Notes: a model not told the origin generated them from the sequence alone. 64,000 bases of DNA from CAZGRP01 sp964527995 (GCA_964527995.1 CAZGRP010000008.1:1-64000), one strand, 5' to 3'; numbered from the stretch's first letter, positions 16,038-27,561 are shown. Translations and numbers: made by a program.

Positions 16038-17024
16038 ATGAAAGCCACGATTCCTTGGATCGCTGCTGTGGCGGTCGCCATCATGGCCGGTTGTTCGGCG
16101 CCACAGCAGGAGTCCTTGCGTGTCGACTACCGTCTCGACGCCACCAAAACCCACAACCGCTGGAACCGCGATCTGGCCCCGGTCTTGCGCGTCCAGTCCG
16201 GCCAGACGGTCGCCATCGAGACCGTCGATGCCTCGGACAACCAGCTATCGATCAACTCCACCGCCGCCGACATCCCCAATGTCAGCTTCGACCCCATCCA
16301 CCCGCTCACCGGGCCCGTCTACATCGAAGGAGCCGAGCCAGGTGACGCGCTGCAGGTCGACATCCTGAAGGTGGAAGCTGGCGACTGGGGCTGGTCGGGG
16401 ATCTTCCCGGGGTTCGGGTTTCTCTCCGATCGATTCAGCCAGCCCTACCTGAAAACGTTCGATCTGAGCCAGAATAAGTCGTACGTCGAATACGCCCCCG
16501 GCGTTCGCGTGCCACTCAAGCCGTTCTGCGGAGTCATGGGGGTCGCCCCAGCCGATAGCGGTGAATTCTCCACCATCCCGCCGCGTGCCAATGGCGGTAA
16601 CATGGACAATCCCGATCTGACGGCGGGCACGACGCTCTACCTGCCGGTGTTCGTTGAGGGTGCGCTTTTCTCCGTCGGGGACGGGCATGGCGCGCAGGGT
16701 GATGGCGAAATTGGTGGAACCGGAATCGAGATGCCGCTGACGATCACGGTGCGGCTGACTGTCCGAAAGGACAAGAGAATCTCCGAGCCCCAGTATGAGA
16801 CATCTGACTATTACGCCACCACCGGGTTCGGCACGACCATCGATCAGGCAGCCAAAAAGGCCGCCGGGTTCATGGTCGACTACCTTGTTTCCGAGCACAA
16901 CCTGGCGCCCGACCAGGCCTATGTCCTCAGCAGCCTGGCAGCGAATCTCAAGATCAGCGAGACTGTGGACGCACCGCACATGCTGGTGTCGATGCGCCTG
17001 CCGAAGGCACTGTTCGTCAAGTAG
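16038..17024 (+). CDS. Acetamidase/formamidase family protein with lipoprotein signal
   Basis: 328 residues from the ATG at 16038, which has GGAGGGA just upstream; an upstream in-frame start at 15942 adds nothing plausible. The first 20 residues are hydrophobic and end in the lipobox AGCS, so the protein should be lipid-anchored outside the cytoplasm. The rest matches the FmdA/AmdA fold: VYIEGAEPGDALQVDILKV, GDWGWSGIFPGFGFL, FCGVMGVAPADSG, SVGDGHGAQGDGEIGGTGIE and a C-terminal region. Known members hydrolyse formamide or acetamide to ammonia in the cytoplasm; an exported form suggests a different or periplasmic amide substrate. Confidence 0.85.
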   Translation: MKATIPWIAAVAVAIMAGCSAPQQESLRVDYRLDATKTHNRWNRDLAPVLRVQSGQTVAIETVDASDNQLSINSTAADIPNVSFDPIHPLTGPVYIEGAEPGDALQVDILKVEAGDWGWSGIFPGFGFLSDRFSQPYLKTFDLSQNKSYVEYAPGVRVPLKPFCGVMGVAPADSGEFSTIPPRANGGNMDNPDLTAGTTLYLPVFVEGALFSVGDGHGAQGDGEIGGTGIEMPLTITVRLTVRKDKRISEPQYETSDYYATTGFGTTIDQAAKKAAGFMVDYLVSEHNLAPDQAYVLSSLAANLKISETVDAPHMLVSMRLPKALFVK

Positions 17025-17072
17025 GAGCCGGCAGGAAGCCCGAGGTTGCGGGCGCAAAAAGGCCGACCGTTG

Positions 17073-17243
17073 ATGCCCAAACCAGGCGAAGCAGACGACA
17101 GGCTCGATCCGAAGCTGCTCGAGGAAATCGAGAAGAGGCTGGCAAACGGGGAGCACCTCTGGCGCATCCTCGATGGCCTGCCCCTAACCATCGAGCAGCT
17201 GCTGCGCCTGCTGCAGATCTTCGACAGCCAGCGCTGGGACTAG
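17073..17243 (+). CDS. Small acidic protein, 56 residues, unknown
   Basis: The frame runs from ATG 17073 to 17243 (a TTG at 17046 preceded by AGGAAG is an alternative start). It encodes a charged helical peptide with LDPKLLEEIEKRLANGEHLW and an apparent second helix QLLRLLQIFDSQRWD; no cysteine, signal or membrane segment. I recognise no family. Amino acid composition looks protein-like and the gene sits 48 bases after the formamidase homologue, so it may be a small helical accessory protein, but a chance frame cannot be excluded. Confidence 0.45.
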   Translation: MPKPGEADDRLDPKLLEEIEKRLANGEHLWRILDGLPLTIEQLLRLLQIFDSQRWD

Positions 17244-17258
17244 AGGTCCGGCTCCCGG

Positions 17259-17296
17259 TGGACTGGAACGTCCTGCCCCTGATGGACTGAACGTCC
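17259..17296 (+). repeat. Two near-identical 14-15 base direct repeats upstream of ychF
   Basis: TGGACTGGAACGTCC (17259-17273) and TGGACTGAACGTCC (17283-17296) differ by one inserted G and lie 24 bases apart, about two helical turns. This may be a paired binding site. Confidence 0.4.
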
Positions 17297-17382
17297 GACC
17301 TTCTTGAGGCAACGACGGACTTTTCTCATGTGAAAGGCCGTGAAACCAAAAGCGCCACGCCGCCGTTGATCAAAGAGAATGT

Positions 17383-17404
17383 CTGGCAGCCTGACGGCTG
17401 CCAG
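17383..17404 (+). other. 9-bp perfect hairpin in the ychF leader
   Basis: CTGGCAGCC (17383-17391) pairs with GGCTGCCAG (17396-17404) around TGAC, 27 bases before the ychF start. No T-run follows, so a terminator is unlikely. Confidence 0.5.
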
Positions 17405-17431
17405 CGGTAACCCAAGATTCGAGGCAACCAC

Positions 17432-18565
17432 ATGGGTTTCAAGCTAGGCCTTGTCGGCCTGCCCAACGTCGGCAAGTCGACGATCTTCAACGCGCTGGCC
17501 CGCCTGAAGGTGGCGGCGGAGAACTACCCTTTCTGCACCGTTGAGCCCAACGTCGGCATCGTCCCCCTTGAAGATCCCCGCCTGGATCGCATCCAGCAGA
17601 TCGTCGGCTCAAAGAAGAAGACTCCTACCGTGCTGGAGTTCATCGATATCGCCGGCCTGGTGAAGGGGGCCAGCAAGGGCGAAGGGCTGGGGAATCAATT
17701 CCTCAGCCATATCCAGCGCGCCGATGCCATCGCCCACATCGTTCGTTGCTTCGAGGACGTGAACGTCTCCCACCCAGAGGGTTCGCTGGACGCCGTGCGC
17801 GACGCCGACATCGTCAGGCTCGAATTGATCCTCAAAGACCTGGAAGTTGTGGAGCGGCGACTGGGCCACATCCGCACGGCAGCACGCAGCGGCGATCGCC
17901 ACGCACGCAAGGAACTGGCAGCGCTCGAGCCCCTGCGAGAGCACCTCGTGGCCGCACGCGAAATCCGCAGCATGACGCTCGATGAGGAGCAACAGCGCCT
18001 GGTGCGACAGATGAATCTGCTGACGGCCAAGCCGGTGCTGTTCATTGCCAACGTCGATGAGGACCACCTCGAGTCGAGCCAGCAAGCCAAACGTCTCGAA
18101 GAGTACGCCCAGGAGGTGGGCGCGCCGTGCGTGCGTCTGGCGGGCAAGCTTCTGGCTGAACTGACCGAGTTGGATGAAGAGACGCAGCGCGAGTTCTTGA
18201 AGGATTTCGGTATGCAGGAGACCGGGTTGCAGCAGGTGGTGCGCGCCGGTTACGAGATCCTAGGCCTGATCACCTTTTTCACCGCCAACGAGAACGAGGC
18301 TCGAGCCTGGACGTTGCGACGCGGTGCCACGGTGATCGAAGCGGCGGCGCAGGTTCATACCGACTTCGCCGAGAACTTCATCCGCGCCGAAGTGATCAAG
18401 CTCGACGACCTGTTCGAACACGGCTCCGAGCACGTCTTGCGCGAGAAGGGGTTGATCGCCACCCACGGCCGGGACTATGTTGTCGACGACGGCGACTTGA
18501 TCTTCTTCCGAATCAGGGCCAGAAACTCCTTGCCGCGGCGAGGCGGCACAGAGGTGGCGGGATAG
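17432..18565 (+). CDS. ychF: YchF/OLA1 family ribosome-binding ATPase
   Basis: 377 residues. The G domain carries GLVGLPNVGKST (P-loop), DIAGLVKGASKGEGLGNQFL (G3 region) and a C-terminal TGS domain with NFIRAEVIKLDDL and GRDYVVDDGDLIFFRI. YchF hydrolyses ATP rather than GTP, binds 70S ribosomes and is redox-sensitive. Normal family members end soon after the DGD..HFR motif; here the reading frame continues about 14 residues further (RARNSLPRRGG...) and overlaps the 3' end of the opposite-strand methyltransferase gene by 91 bases. The rest of the protein is normal in length. Confidence 0.96.
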   Translation: MGFKLGLVGLPNVGKSTIFNALARLKVAAENYPFCTVEPNVGIVPLEDPRLDRIQQIVGSKKKTPTVLEFIDIAGLVKGASKGEGLGNQFLSHIQRADAIAHIVRCFEDVNVSHPEGSLDAVRDADIVRLELILKDLEVVERRLGHIRTAARSGDRHARKELAALEPLREHLVAAREIRSMTLDEEQQRLVRQMNLLTAKPVLFIANVDEDHLESSQQAKRLEEYAQEVGAPCVRLAGKLLAELTELDEETQREFLKDFGMQETGLQQVVRAGYEILGLITFFTANENEARAWTLRRGATVIEAAAQVHTDFAENFIRAEVIKLDDLFEHGSEHVLREKGLIATHGRDYVVDDGDLIFFRIRARNSLPRRGGTEVAG

Positions 18566-19107
18566 GCCAGCGACTCGATGGAAAAACGGCCGTCGAAGCG
18601 CTGGTGGATCTCATCGAGCGACACGGCAAAGGGCGGCCCACCCGTGCGTCCATCCGCAGGGAAAAAGAGACCTACCAGCAGCCCACCCGGTTTCAGAATA
18701 TGGTAGACCAAGTCCACATACTCGTCTCGCCGCACCGGCCGGATGGCACAGTAGGCTGTGTACTCGTAGACATAATCGAACGCTTCGCGGTGGGTTTGCG
18801 GCAAATGGAAGAAATCCATCTCCAGGATGGCCAGCGAAACCCCCTCCTGCGCCGCCAGCTCGCGCAGGTAGGCGACTGCGCTCGGTGCGAAGTCGACAGC
18901 CGTGACGTCGAACCCCTGCCGGGCCAGGAAAACGGCGTCGTGGCCGCGACCACAGCCGAGCACGGCAACACTCCCTGGGGGCGCCAGAGTGCCCGCCTCG
19001 ACCAAGTGGACCAACGTCGGCGTCGGACTCTGCAGATCCCAAGGCGTCCTCTCGCTCTTGTACATCGCCTCCCAGAACTCCGGGCTGTCCACGTCCCCGT
19101 TCGACAT
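18475..19107 (-). CDS. SAM-dependent methyltransferase, thiopurine methyltransferase-like
   Basis: 210 residues from the ATG at 19107, preceded by AGGAGA at good distance; a longer frame up to 19545 is spurious. The class I fold is seen in VAVLGCGRGHDAVFLARQGF (motif I), VTAVDFAPSAV (motif II) and YHILKPGGLLVGLFFP. The start PEFWEAMYKSERTPWDL resembles TPMT-family enzymes that methylate small thiols, selenium or tellurium compounds. Substrate is unknown. It follows the histidine kinase gene on the same strand by 110 bases and ends 91 bases inside ychF, tail to tail. Confidence 0.85.
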   Translation of the reverse strand: MSNGDVDSPEFWEAMYKSERTPWDLQSPTPTLVHLVEAGTLAPPGSVAVLGCGRGHDAVFLARQGFDVTAVDFAPSAVAYLRELAAQEGVSLAILEMDFFHLPQTHREAFDYVYEYTAYCAIRPVRRDEYVDLVYHILKPGGLLVGLFFPADGRTGGPPFAVSLDEIHQRFDGRFSIESLAYPATSVPPRRGKEFLALIRKKIKSPSSTT

Positions 19108-19217
19108 CTTGATCTCCTGTAGCTTTGCTCGCCTCCGAGAGGCCTCTGCCACGCTGATAGAACCGCCTGCTGCGTGGCGCGACATTCCAGGCCAGACCCG
19201 CCGCTGCCGTGCCTGGA

Positions 19218-21995
<2,778 letters not shown>

Positions 21996-22008
21996 ACCGT
22001 CTGCTGGC

Positions 22009-22611
22009 TCAGTAGTCAATTCTTCGGGTTTCGATCCCGAGGTAGGCGTTCAGAAACGTGTGGATAATTCGCGCCGTCAGTCCCCAGACACAAACCGGCC
22101 GGGATACAAGCGGCGGCTTGAAATGATAGTGCAGTCTGAGAATGTCGTCCCACTGCCTCAAGTCCAATTCCGGCTGATGCTGCTCCAGGAAACCTGCCAG
22201 CGGCAAGACGATCACGTCGGCGACCTCCACCGGGTCCGCACGGTACGACAAAGGTCCCCTACCCCAAACCACGTGCACAGCCGCGTCGAACCCGGAGCTC
22301 AGGGTGCCAAAATACCCCATCGATCCCAGGTAGCGCAGGTCGCGAGCGTCAAATCCGATCTCCTCCAGGGTTTCTCGCAATGCGGTTTCCAGGGTGGACA
22401 TGTCCCCGTGCTCCACTCGCCCGCCTGGGAACGCAATCTGACCGCTGTGCGGAGAGTCATCCCTGGCCCGCCGGATCAGCACCAGATAGGTCTGGTCGGA
22501 TTGGTCCAGGAAGATCATCAGCACCGCCGAGGGAGTCCAACCTGCCCTCTGCTGGAGGCGTGGTTTCACGCGGTCGACGAGCCGCCCTATTTCATCAGGT
22601 GACAGACGCAC
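22009..22611 (-). CDS. Nudix hydrolase, CoA pyrophosphatase-like
   Basis: 200 residues starting with GTG at 22611. The Nudix box reads GGRVEHGDMSTLETALRETL followed by EEIGF, with the metal-binding REx2EE glutamates intact. The order (N-terminal helices, VLIRRARDDSPHSGQIAFPG, then late hydrophobic strands) is like NudL/YeaB enzymes that split coenzyme A or acyl-CoA into phosphopantetheine and 3',5'-ADP. It ends 13 bases before the histidine kinase start and follows the S9 fusion gene by 60 bases; all three share a strand. Confidence 0.88.
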   Translation of the reverse strand: MRLSPDEIGRLVDRVKPRLQQRAGWTPSAVLMIFLDQSDQTYLVLIRRARDDSPHSGQIAFPGGRVEHGDMSTLETALRETLEEIGFDARDLRYLGSMGYFGTLSSGFDAAVHVVWGRGPLSYRADPVEVADVIVLPLAGFLEQHQPELDLRQWDDILRLHYHFKPPLVSRPVCVWGLTARIIHTFLNAYLGIETRRIDY

Positions 22612-22671
22612 ATTCGTTCCACCGTGTAGCGGTATCGGGCGACAAGGATTCGGTCGCTCGCTTGGTGACGA

Positions 22672-25521
22672 TCAGGGGGCCACTTCTTCTACCACGCGAA
22701 AACCGACATCGCTCCGGCGCTGGTCCGGAGCAAGCTCGAGCTTCTCCGACAGCCTCAGCTCTGCCGGCGTCGAAGCCCAACCTCCGCCTCGTATCACAGG
22801 CCGGCCCGCCTCCTCGCATAGCTCCCAGGCATTGCCGCTCACGTCGTAGAGTCCCCAGGCATTGGCCCCAAAGGAGCCCACCTGGGAGGTCGGCAGTCGG
22901 GCAGCAAGCAGCCGCTTGCCCTTCTCGGAGCCAAAGAACGCGCGAGCGTCGAAGGCCTCCTCCCCAGCCCAACTCGAAAGAGAGAGGGCCTTTGCCAGCT
23001 GGAAAACGTTGCCCCATGGAAAAATCGCTCGCTTCCCGGCCCGGGCGGCGAACTCCCATTGCTCTGAAGAAGGCAGACGAAAGCGCCTGCCGGTCTTCGC
23101 CGACAGCCACTCGCAGTACCTGCGGGCTTCCTCAGCCGTCACGCCGGTCACCGGATGGTTGTCATAACCTGGGGCATAGCGTCGCGTCTGCCGGTCCCAG
23201 ATCTGTTTCGCAGCAAAAGGAGACGTCGCCTGAGGGACGGGCACCGACGGATTTTCGGCGAGAAAGAACAGGTACTGAGCGTTGGTCACTTCGAAGCGGC
23301 CGATCGCGAAAGGACGCACGAAAACCGTGTCGATGGCCTGGCCGTCGGTGGGCAGAGGCGGTGGTGCAAACAGAGTGTCGGCAGTGAGTGCCAGGGTCTC
23401 GGGAACGAGCACGCCGCCGACCATCTCGCCGTAGACCCCACCGACATGGGCTGCACGTTCAATCAAAGCCGAGGCCAGCGGCTTGGGTCGCTCGGGACCC
23501 CCGAGGACGTAGCGGTCGAACCAGGCAAGTTCCTTCTGCACTTTGGTGCGCTGGTGTTTGAGTTCGGAGAGACCGTGCCCCTCTCTGGGGAAGAGCACAA
23601 ACTCCACCGGCGCCTTGCCGACCTCCTTGAGCGTTCGGTAGTGCTCGTACCCCTGCCCCACCGGCACGCGCACATCCTTGGCGCCGAACAGGATAAGAGT
23701 CGGCGTCGTGACCCGGTCGAGATGAAACACCGGCGACTTCTTTAAGTAGTGTTCGAGGTTCTCCCACGGTCGCCCGGCGAAGTACTCGATGTCGAAGGGC
23801 ACGCCGATGTCTGAATTCCCGAAGTCACTGATCCAATTGACGTCGCCAGCGCCGGACGCGGCGGCCTTGAAACGTCCGGTCACCGTGGTGATCCAGGCGG
23901 TGAGGATACCGCCGTTGCTCCATCCGCGCACTGCCAGCCGGGTCGAATCGGCGATGCCGCGCCTCACCAAAGCGTCAACCCCCGAAAGAATGTCGTCTAC
24001 ATCTTTGGTGTAGTACTGGCCGACGATGGCTCTGCCCCAATCGTCCCCGTAGCCGCTGCTGCCGCGATAGTTCACGAACAGCATGGCATAGCCTCTGGCC
24101 GCAGCGAGATGCGGGTAGCTGCCCCAGTTCATCCGGAAGGAGATCTTCTCCGCTGCAAACGGCCCGCCATGGATGCTGACGATGAGCGGTACCGGCTTGT
24201 TCTCAGTGGGTTCCAGGGGGTGGTAAAGAATTCCCTCGACCTCAACACCGTCACGGCTGCGCCAGTGGATGACCTCACTTTTCGCCAGTCGCCAGGTACG
24301 CACCTGCGGGTTGAGGTCGGTGAGTTTGCGGGCACGGTCAATTCGCCCGACCTCGGCGACATACACGTCCGGTGGCGTCTGCATATCCTGAAGCGTGAAT
24401 GCCATCCGTTTGCCGCTGCGATCCAGGTGAGGCCGGGACATCAGCCGCTCGCCGGCATAAAGCGTGCGCCGGCCTGCGGGTGCCAGCCGGCCATCGCGCT
24501 CTTCGATCCGCAGCTTCACCAGTTCCCGAGTGATGCCCCGGTTGAGGCTCAGATAGACGGCTTTGCCGTCCGGAGCCCAAAGATAGCCACCGGAGAGCCC
24601 CACCTTGAACCGGCTCATCAGGGGAATCGCCTTTCCGCCCGTGGCGGACACGGCGAACAGCCGCGACGGAGCCACATAGTGGAAGACGCCGTCCTGAGTG
24701 GCGTCGGTGGTGAACGTGATCCAGCGGCCGTCCGGCGACCAATGCAGGTTCGACTCTGGGGCGTTGTTGTGAGTGATCTGCTGCCGTGCCCCTCCGAGCA
24801 CCGAAACAGTGTATATCTCGCTCTGCTTGATGTAGTTCAGAAGAGGTGTGGGTGCAGCCACGAAGGCGATGGTGCGGCCGTCGGGCGACAACTCGAACGA
24901 AAAGATGTGGAAGCGGCCGCGCGTGATGCGGCGGCTGCGGCGGCTGTCCAGGTCGATGACGTAGAGATGGGCGTACTGGAACTCCTTTTCCACGGTCTTG
25001 GCGTCATCCTTCGCCTTCCGGCGTTTTTCCTTCTCCTTTGGCACCGGGTCGTTGGCCAGGAAGTAGATCTGTCGGCCGTCGCGGCTCCACGCGAACGAAT
25101 TCACCCCGGTCTTCGAATCGGTCACGCGTTCGGGATCGCCGCCGTCGGGTCGCCATAGATAGACTTGCGGCCTGGCTTTTTCCTTCTCTCCTCGTACCGA
25201 GAGGAACGCCAGGCGCTTGCCGTCCGGAGACCACCTCGGGCTGTAATCATTGCCCGGGTTTCGCGTCAGTTGCACGACCTCCCCGCCGGCTGCCGACACC
25301 AGGTAGAGATCGCTGCGCCAGTGGTTCTCTTTCTGGTCGGCCTGTCTCACCACGAAAACGACGCGGCTGCCGTCCGGTGAAATCCGAGTCTCCCCGATCT
25401 GCTTCCAGGCGAACACATCTGACATCTGTACTGGCCGCTTGCCGAGAGCGTTCACGTCGACCTGGGCGTGCGCCATGGTCGCCAGAAGAGCGACGGCGAG
25501 CAGAGATTGAATCGTCCTCAT
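22672..25521 (-). CDS. Fusion of S9 prolyl oligopeptidase and C-terminal FGE/sulfatase-modifying-like domain
   Basis: 949 residues with a signal peptide (MRTIQSLLAVALLATMAHAQ). Residues about 30-400 form a WD40/TolB-like beta-propeller; an alpha/beta hydrolase follows with GWSNGG (Ser535), GAKDVRVP (Asp616) and REGHGLSE (His649), the S9 triad. Near residue 715 a formylglycine-generating-enzyme-like domain begins, with IGRFEVTNAQYLFFL, PVTGVTAEEARRYCEWLS, SSEQWEFAARAG, LYDVSGNAWELC and VIRGGGWA. The two copper-binding cysteines of true FGE are absent from its end, so this part is probably a binding module. The exported enzyme likely cleaves short peptides or acyl-peptides. Ribosome site GGAGGGAA precedes the ATG. 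Confidence 0.92.
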   Translation of the reverse strand: MRTIQSLLAVALLATMAHAQVDVNALGKRPVQMSDVFAWKQIGETRISPDGSRVVFVVRQADQKENHWRSDLYLVSAAGGEVVQLTRNPGNDYSPRWSPDGKRLAFLSVRGEKEKARPQVYLWRPDGGDPERVTDSKTGVNSFAWSRDGRQIYFLANDPVPKEKEKRRKAKDDAKTVEKEFQYAHLYVIDLDSRRSRRITRGRFHIFSFELSPDGRTIAFVAAPTPLLNYIKQSEIYTVSVLGGARQQITHNNAPESNLHWSPDGRWITFTTDATQDGVFHYVAPSRLFAVSATGGKAIPLMSRFKVGLSGGYLWAPDGKAVYLSLNRGITRELVKLRIEERDGRLAPAGRRTLYAGERLMSRPHLDRSGKRMAFTLQDMQTPPDVYVAEVGRIDRARKLTDLNPQVRTWRLAKSEVIHWRSRDGVEVEGILYHPLEPTENKPVPLIVSIHGGPFAAEKISFRMNWGSYPHLAAARGYAMLFVNYRGSSGYGDDWGRAIVGQYYTKDVDDILSGVDALVRRGIADSTRLAVRGWSNGGILTAWITTVTGRFKAAASGAGDVNWISDFGNSDIGVPFDIEYFAGRPWENLEHYLKKSPVFHLDRVTTPTLILFGAKDVRVPVGQGYEHYRTLKEVGKAPVEFVLFPREGHGLSELKHQRTKVQKELAWFDRYVLGGPERPKPLASALIERAAHVGGVYGEMVGGVLVPETLALTADTLFAPPPLPTDGQAIDTVFVRPFAIGRFEVTNAQYLFFLAENPSVPVPQATSPFAAKQIWDRQTRRYAPGYDNHPVTGVTAEEARRYCEWLSAKTGRRFRLPSSEQWEFAARAGKRAIFPWGNVFQLAKALSLSSWAGEEAFDARAFFGSEKGKRLLAARLPTSQVGSFGANAWGLYDVSGNAWELCEEAGRPVIRGGGWASTPAELRLSEKLELAPDQRRSDVGFRVVEEVAP

Positions 25522-25564
25522 CGGGTTCCCTCCTCCATTGCTGTCGAAGCGACTGGTGGTGAGA

Positions 25565-25957
25565 TCAGGCGAAGTTCTTCAGAACTTGTGCCGCCTTCTT
25601 GTCGTCGGTGGTCGACAAGATGAGCAAGGTCTGATCGGTCGTCCCAGTCGCGTAAGCGTATTCGATGCCGACCCCACGCTTGGCCAGCAGGTTGGCCAAT
25701 TCCGCCAGGACCCCCGGGCGGTTCGGCACCTCGACCGCGATCACCGTGCTTTCGCCGTAAACCTGGCCCATGGCCTTGAAGGCCTCTTTGGCCTTATCCA
25801 CATCGTTCACTACAATACGGACGATGCCCCAGTCGAAATCGTCCGCGATGGTAATGCCGATGATGTTGACCCCCGCCTTGGCGAGCGCGTTGCTGATCTC
25901 CCCAAGGCTGCCGACTTTGTTCTGCACAAACACGGACAACTGCTTCTCGAACGTCAT
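25565..25957 (-). CDS. Tandem ACT-domain protein
   Basis: 130 residues. Two ACT domains in a row: the first contains NKVGSLGEISNALAKAGVNI and the second VPNRPGVLAELANLLAKRGV, the usual beta-alpha-beta ligand-binding form seen in amino acid sensors. No catalytic domain is attached. The ATG at 25957 is chosen because AGGAGG stands five bases upstream; the GTG at 25963 overlaps that site. It lies directly downstream of the glutamate-type dehydrogenase (56-base gap, same strand), so an amino-acid-sensing regulatory role toward that enzyme is an attractive inference. Confidence 0.88.
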   Translation of the reverse strand: MTFEKQLSVFVQNKVGSLGEISNALAKAGVNIIGITIADDFDWGIVRIVVNDVDKAKEAFKAMGQVYGESTVIAVEVPNRPGVLAELANLLAKRGVGIEYAYATGTTDQTLLILSTTDDKKAAQVLKNFA

Positions 25958-26013
25958 GTTCACCTCCTGAGCGAATCAACCAACGTCATCGCGAGCGCGG
26001 CCAGAGCTGCCGG

Positions 26014-27447
26014 TTACGGGAAAATTCCCAGTTCGCGATATGAAAGTGCGATCTTCTCGATCGCCGAAACAAAGGCCGCGGTGCGCAGATCGGACACGTT
26101 CTTTCGCCGCCTCCAGATATCGCGGATTTGCTGGTAGGCACTGATCATCGTCTCTTCCAGGCCCGAATTCACCAGATCCAGTTCGTCTGGCCCCTTGGTG
26201 AGGATATGCCGGACCTTCTCGGGGAACTTCCGGCCCAGACCTTGTTCCGTCGCTGACACCAGATGCTCGAACTTGAGCGCCTCCTGTCGCTTCTGCATGC
26301 GGCCGAAGCGCATGTGCGAGATGTTCTTTCCCCATTCAAAGTAGGAAACGGTCACACCGCCGGCGTTCAAGAAGATATCGGGCACAATAAACACGCCGCG
26401 CTTCAACAAAATCTCCGCCGCCGCCGGGGTCGTCGGCCCGTTGGCGGCCTCGGCTACCATCCTGGCCCGGATGCGGTCGACGTTCTCCAGGGTGATCTGA
26501 TTCTCAAGCGCCGCCGGCATGAGGATGTCGCACTCCAGCTCCAGGCAATCCGTCGGCTTTCGTAAGGTCCTCGCCCCTGGAAATCCCAAAATGGAACCCT
26601 TCGACAGGCGCCAGCGGTGCACTTTCTCGACATCCAGACCTTTGGGGTTGTAGATGCCGCCGTTCCACTCGCCGATGGCGATGATCTTGCAGTCGATTTC
26701 CTGGAGAAACTTGGCGGCGTGATAGCCGACATTGCCAAAGCCCTGGACGACAATGCGCTTCCCGGAGAGCTCACCGTCCAGCCCGAAGGGCTTCAGGTCC
26801 TCGGGGTGGCGGAAGACCTCCTGCAGAGCGTAGAAGATGCCTCTGCCCGTCGCCTCCTTCCTGCCCCGGATGCCACCCTGCGCCAGAGGCTTGCCGGTGA
26901 CGCAGGCGATGTTGTCCAGACCGCCGGGATGAAAGGCGTCGTAGGTGTCGGCGATCCAGGCCATTTCGCGCGGGCCGGTGCCGTAGTCAGGGGCCGGCAC
27001 GTTGACGCCGGGGCCGATGAAGCTCTTGCGGATCAGCTCTGCCGTGAAACGCCGGGTGATCTTCTCGACCTGGTCCTCGGTGTAGTGACGCGGGTTGAAC
27101 CTCACGCCGCCCTTGGAGCCACCGAAGGGCACATCCACCACGGCACATTTATAGGTCATCAAGGCCGCCAGGGCCATGATCTCATCCTGGCTGACCAGGT
27201 CGCTGAAGCGGATGCCGCCTTTGAGGGGTTTCTTGTGGTGACTGTGCTCGGCCCTCCAGCCCTGGAACATGTGGTATTCTCGGCCAAATTTCACCGGAAA
27301 CTGCACGAAGTAGACTGCGTTGCAGGCTCTGATCTGTTGCAGCAATCCATCGGGCAGGCGCAAAGTGCGTGCGGCTTTGTCGAATTGACGCGAGACGATG
27401 TTGTTGAGATTCAGGTCTTCCTGCGCGCTGCGCTTCCGCGTGGCCAT
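26014..27447 (-). CDS. Glu/Leu/Phe/Val dehydrogenase (probable glutamate dehydrogenase)
   Basis: 477 residues from the ATG at 27447 (GAGG six bases upstream); a longer frame to 27573 runs through the promoter and is rejected. Catalytic-domain motifs are KGGIRFSD, MTYKCAVVDVPFGGSKGG and APDYGTGPREMAW; the NAD(P)-binding domain has VVQGFGNVGYHAAKFL. The protein is some 50 residues longer than typical 420-residue enzymes, mainly through an N-terminal extension. It converts glutamate to 2-oxoglutarate and ammonia or the reverse; the coenzyme and exact amino acid are not certain. An ACT protein gene follows. Strong promoter at 27533-27561. Confidence 0.93.
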   Translation of the reverse strand: MATRKRSAQEDLNLNNIVSRQFDKAARTLRLPDGLLQQIRACNAVYFVQFPVKFGREYHMFQGWRAEHSHHKKPLKGGIRFSDLVSQDEIMALAALMTYKCAVVDVPFGGSKGGVRFNPRHYTEDQVEKITRRFTAELIRKSFIGPGVNVPAPDYGTGPREMAWIADTYDAFHPGGLDNIACVTGKPLAQGGIRGRKEATGRGIFYALQEVFRHPEDLKPFGLDGELSGKRIVVQGFGNVGYHAAKFLQEIDCKIIAIGEWNGGIYNPKGLDVEKVHRWRLSKGSILGFPGARTLRKPTDCLELECDILMPAALENQITLENVDRIRARMVAEAANGPTTPAAAEILLKRGVFIVPDIFLNAGGVTVSYFEWGKNISHMRFGRMQKRQEALKFEHLVSATEQGLGRKFPEKVRHILTKGPDELDLVNSGLEETMISAYQQIRDIWRRRKNVSDLRTAAFVSAIEKIALSYRELGIFP

Positions 27448-27532
27448 TCCTAACCTCGTCGTTTTTGAGGGGTGAGAAGCCTTCTCAGCAGGCAAATCGC
27501 CGCCATCGGCCGGACTCCTGAAACTGGTCATT

Positions 27533-27561
27533 ATGATAGCAAAAGGGTGCCGCAAAGTCAA
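27533..27561 (-). promoter_or_regulatory. Sigma70-type promoter for the dehydrogenase gene
   Basis: Minus strand: TTGACT (27561-27556), 17 bases, TATCAT (27538-27533), about 85 bases upstream of the ATG at 27447. It faces away from the FadL promoter; no gene lies in the 27448-27819 gap. Confidence 0.75.
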
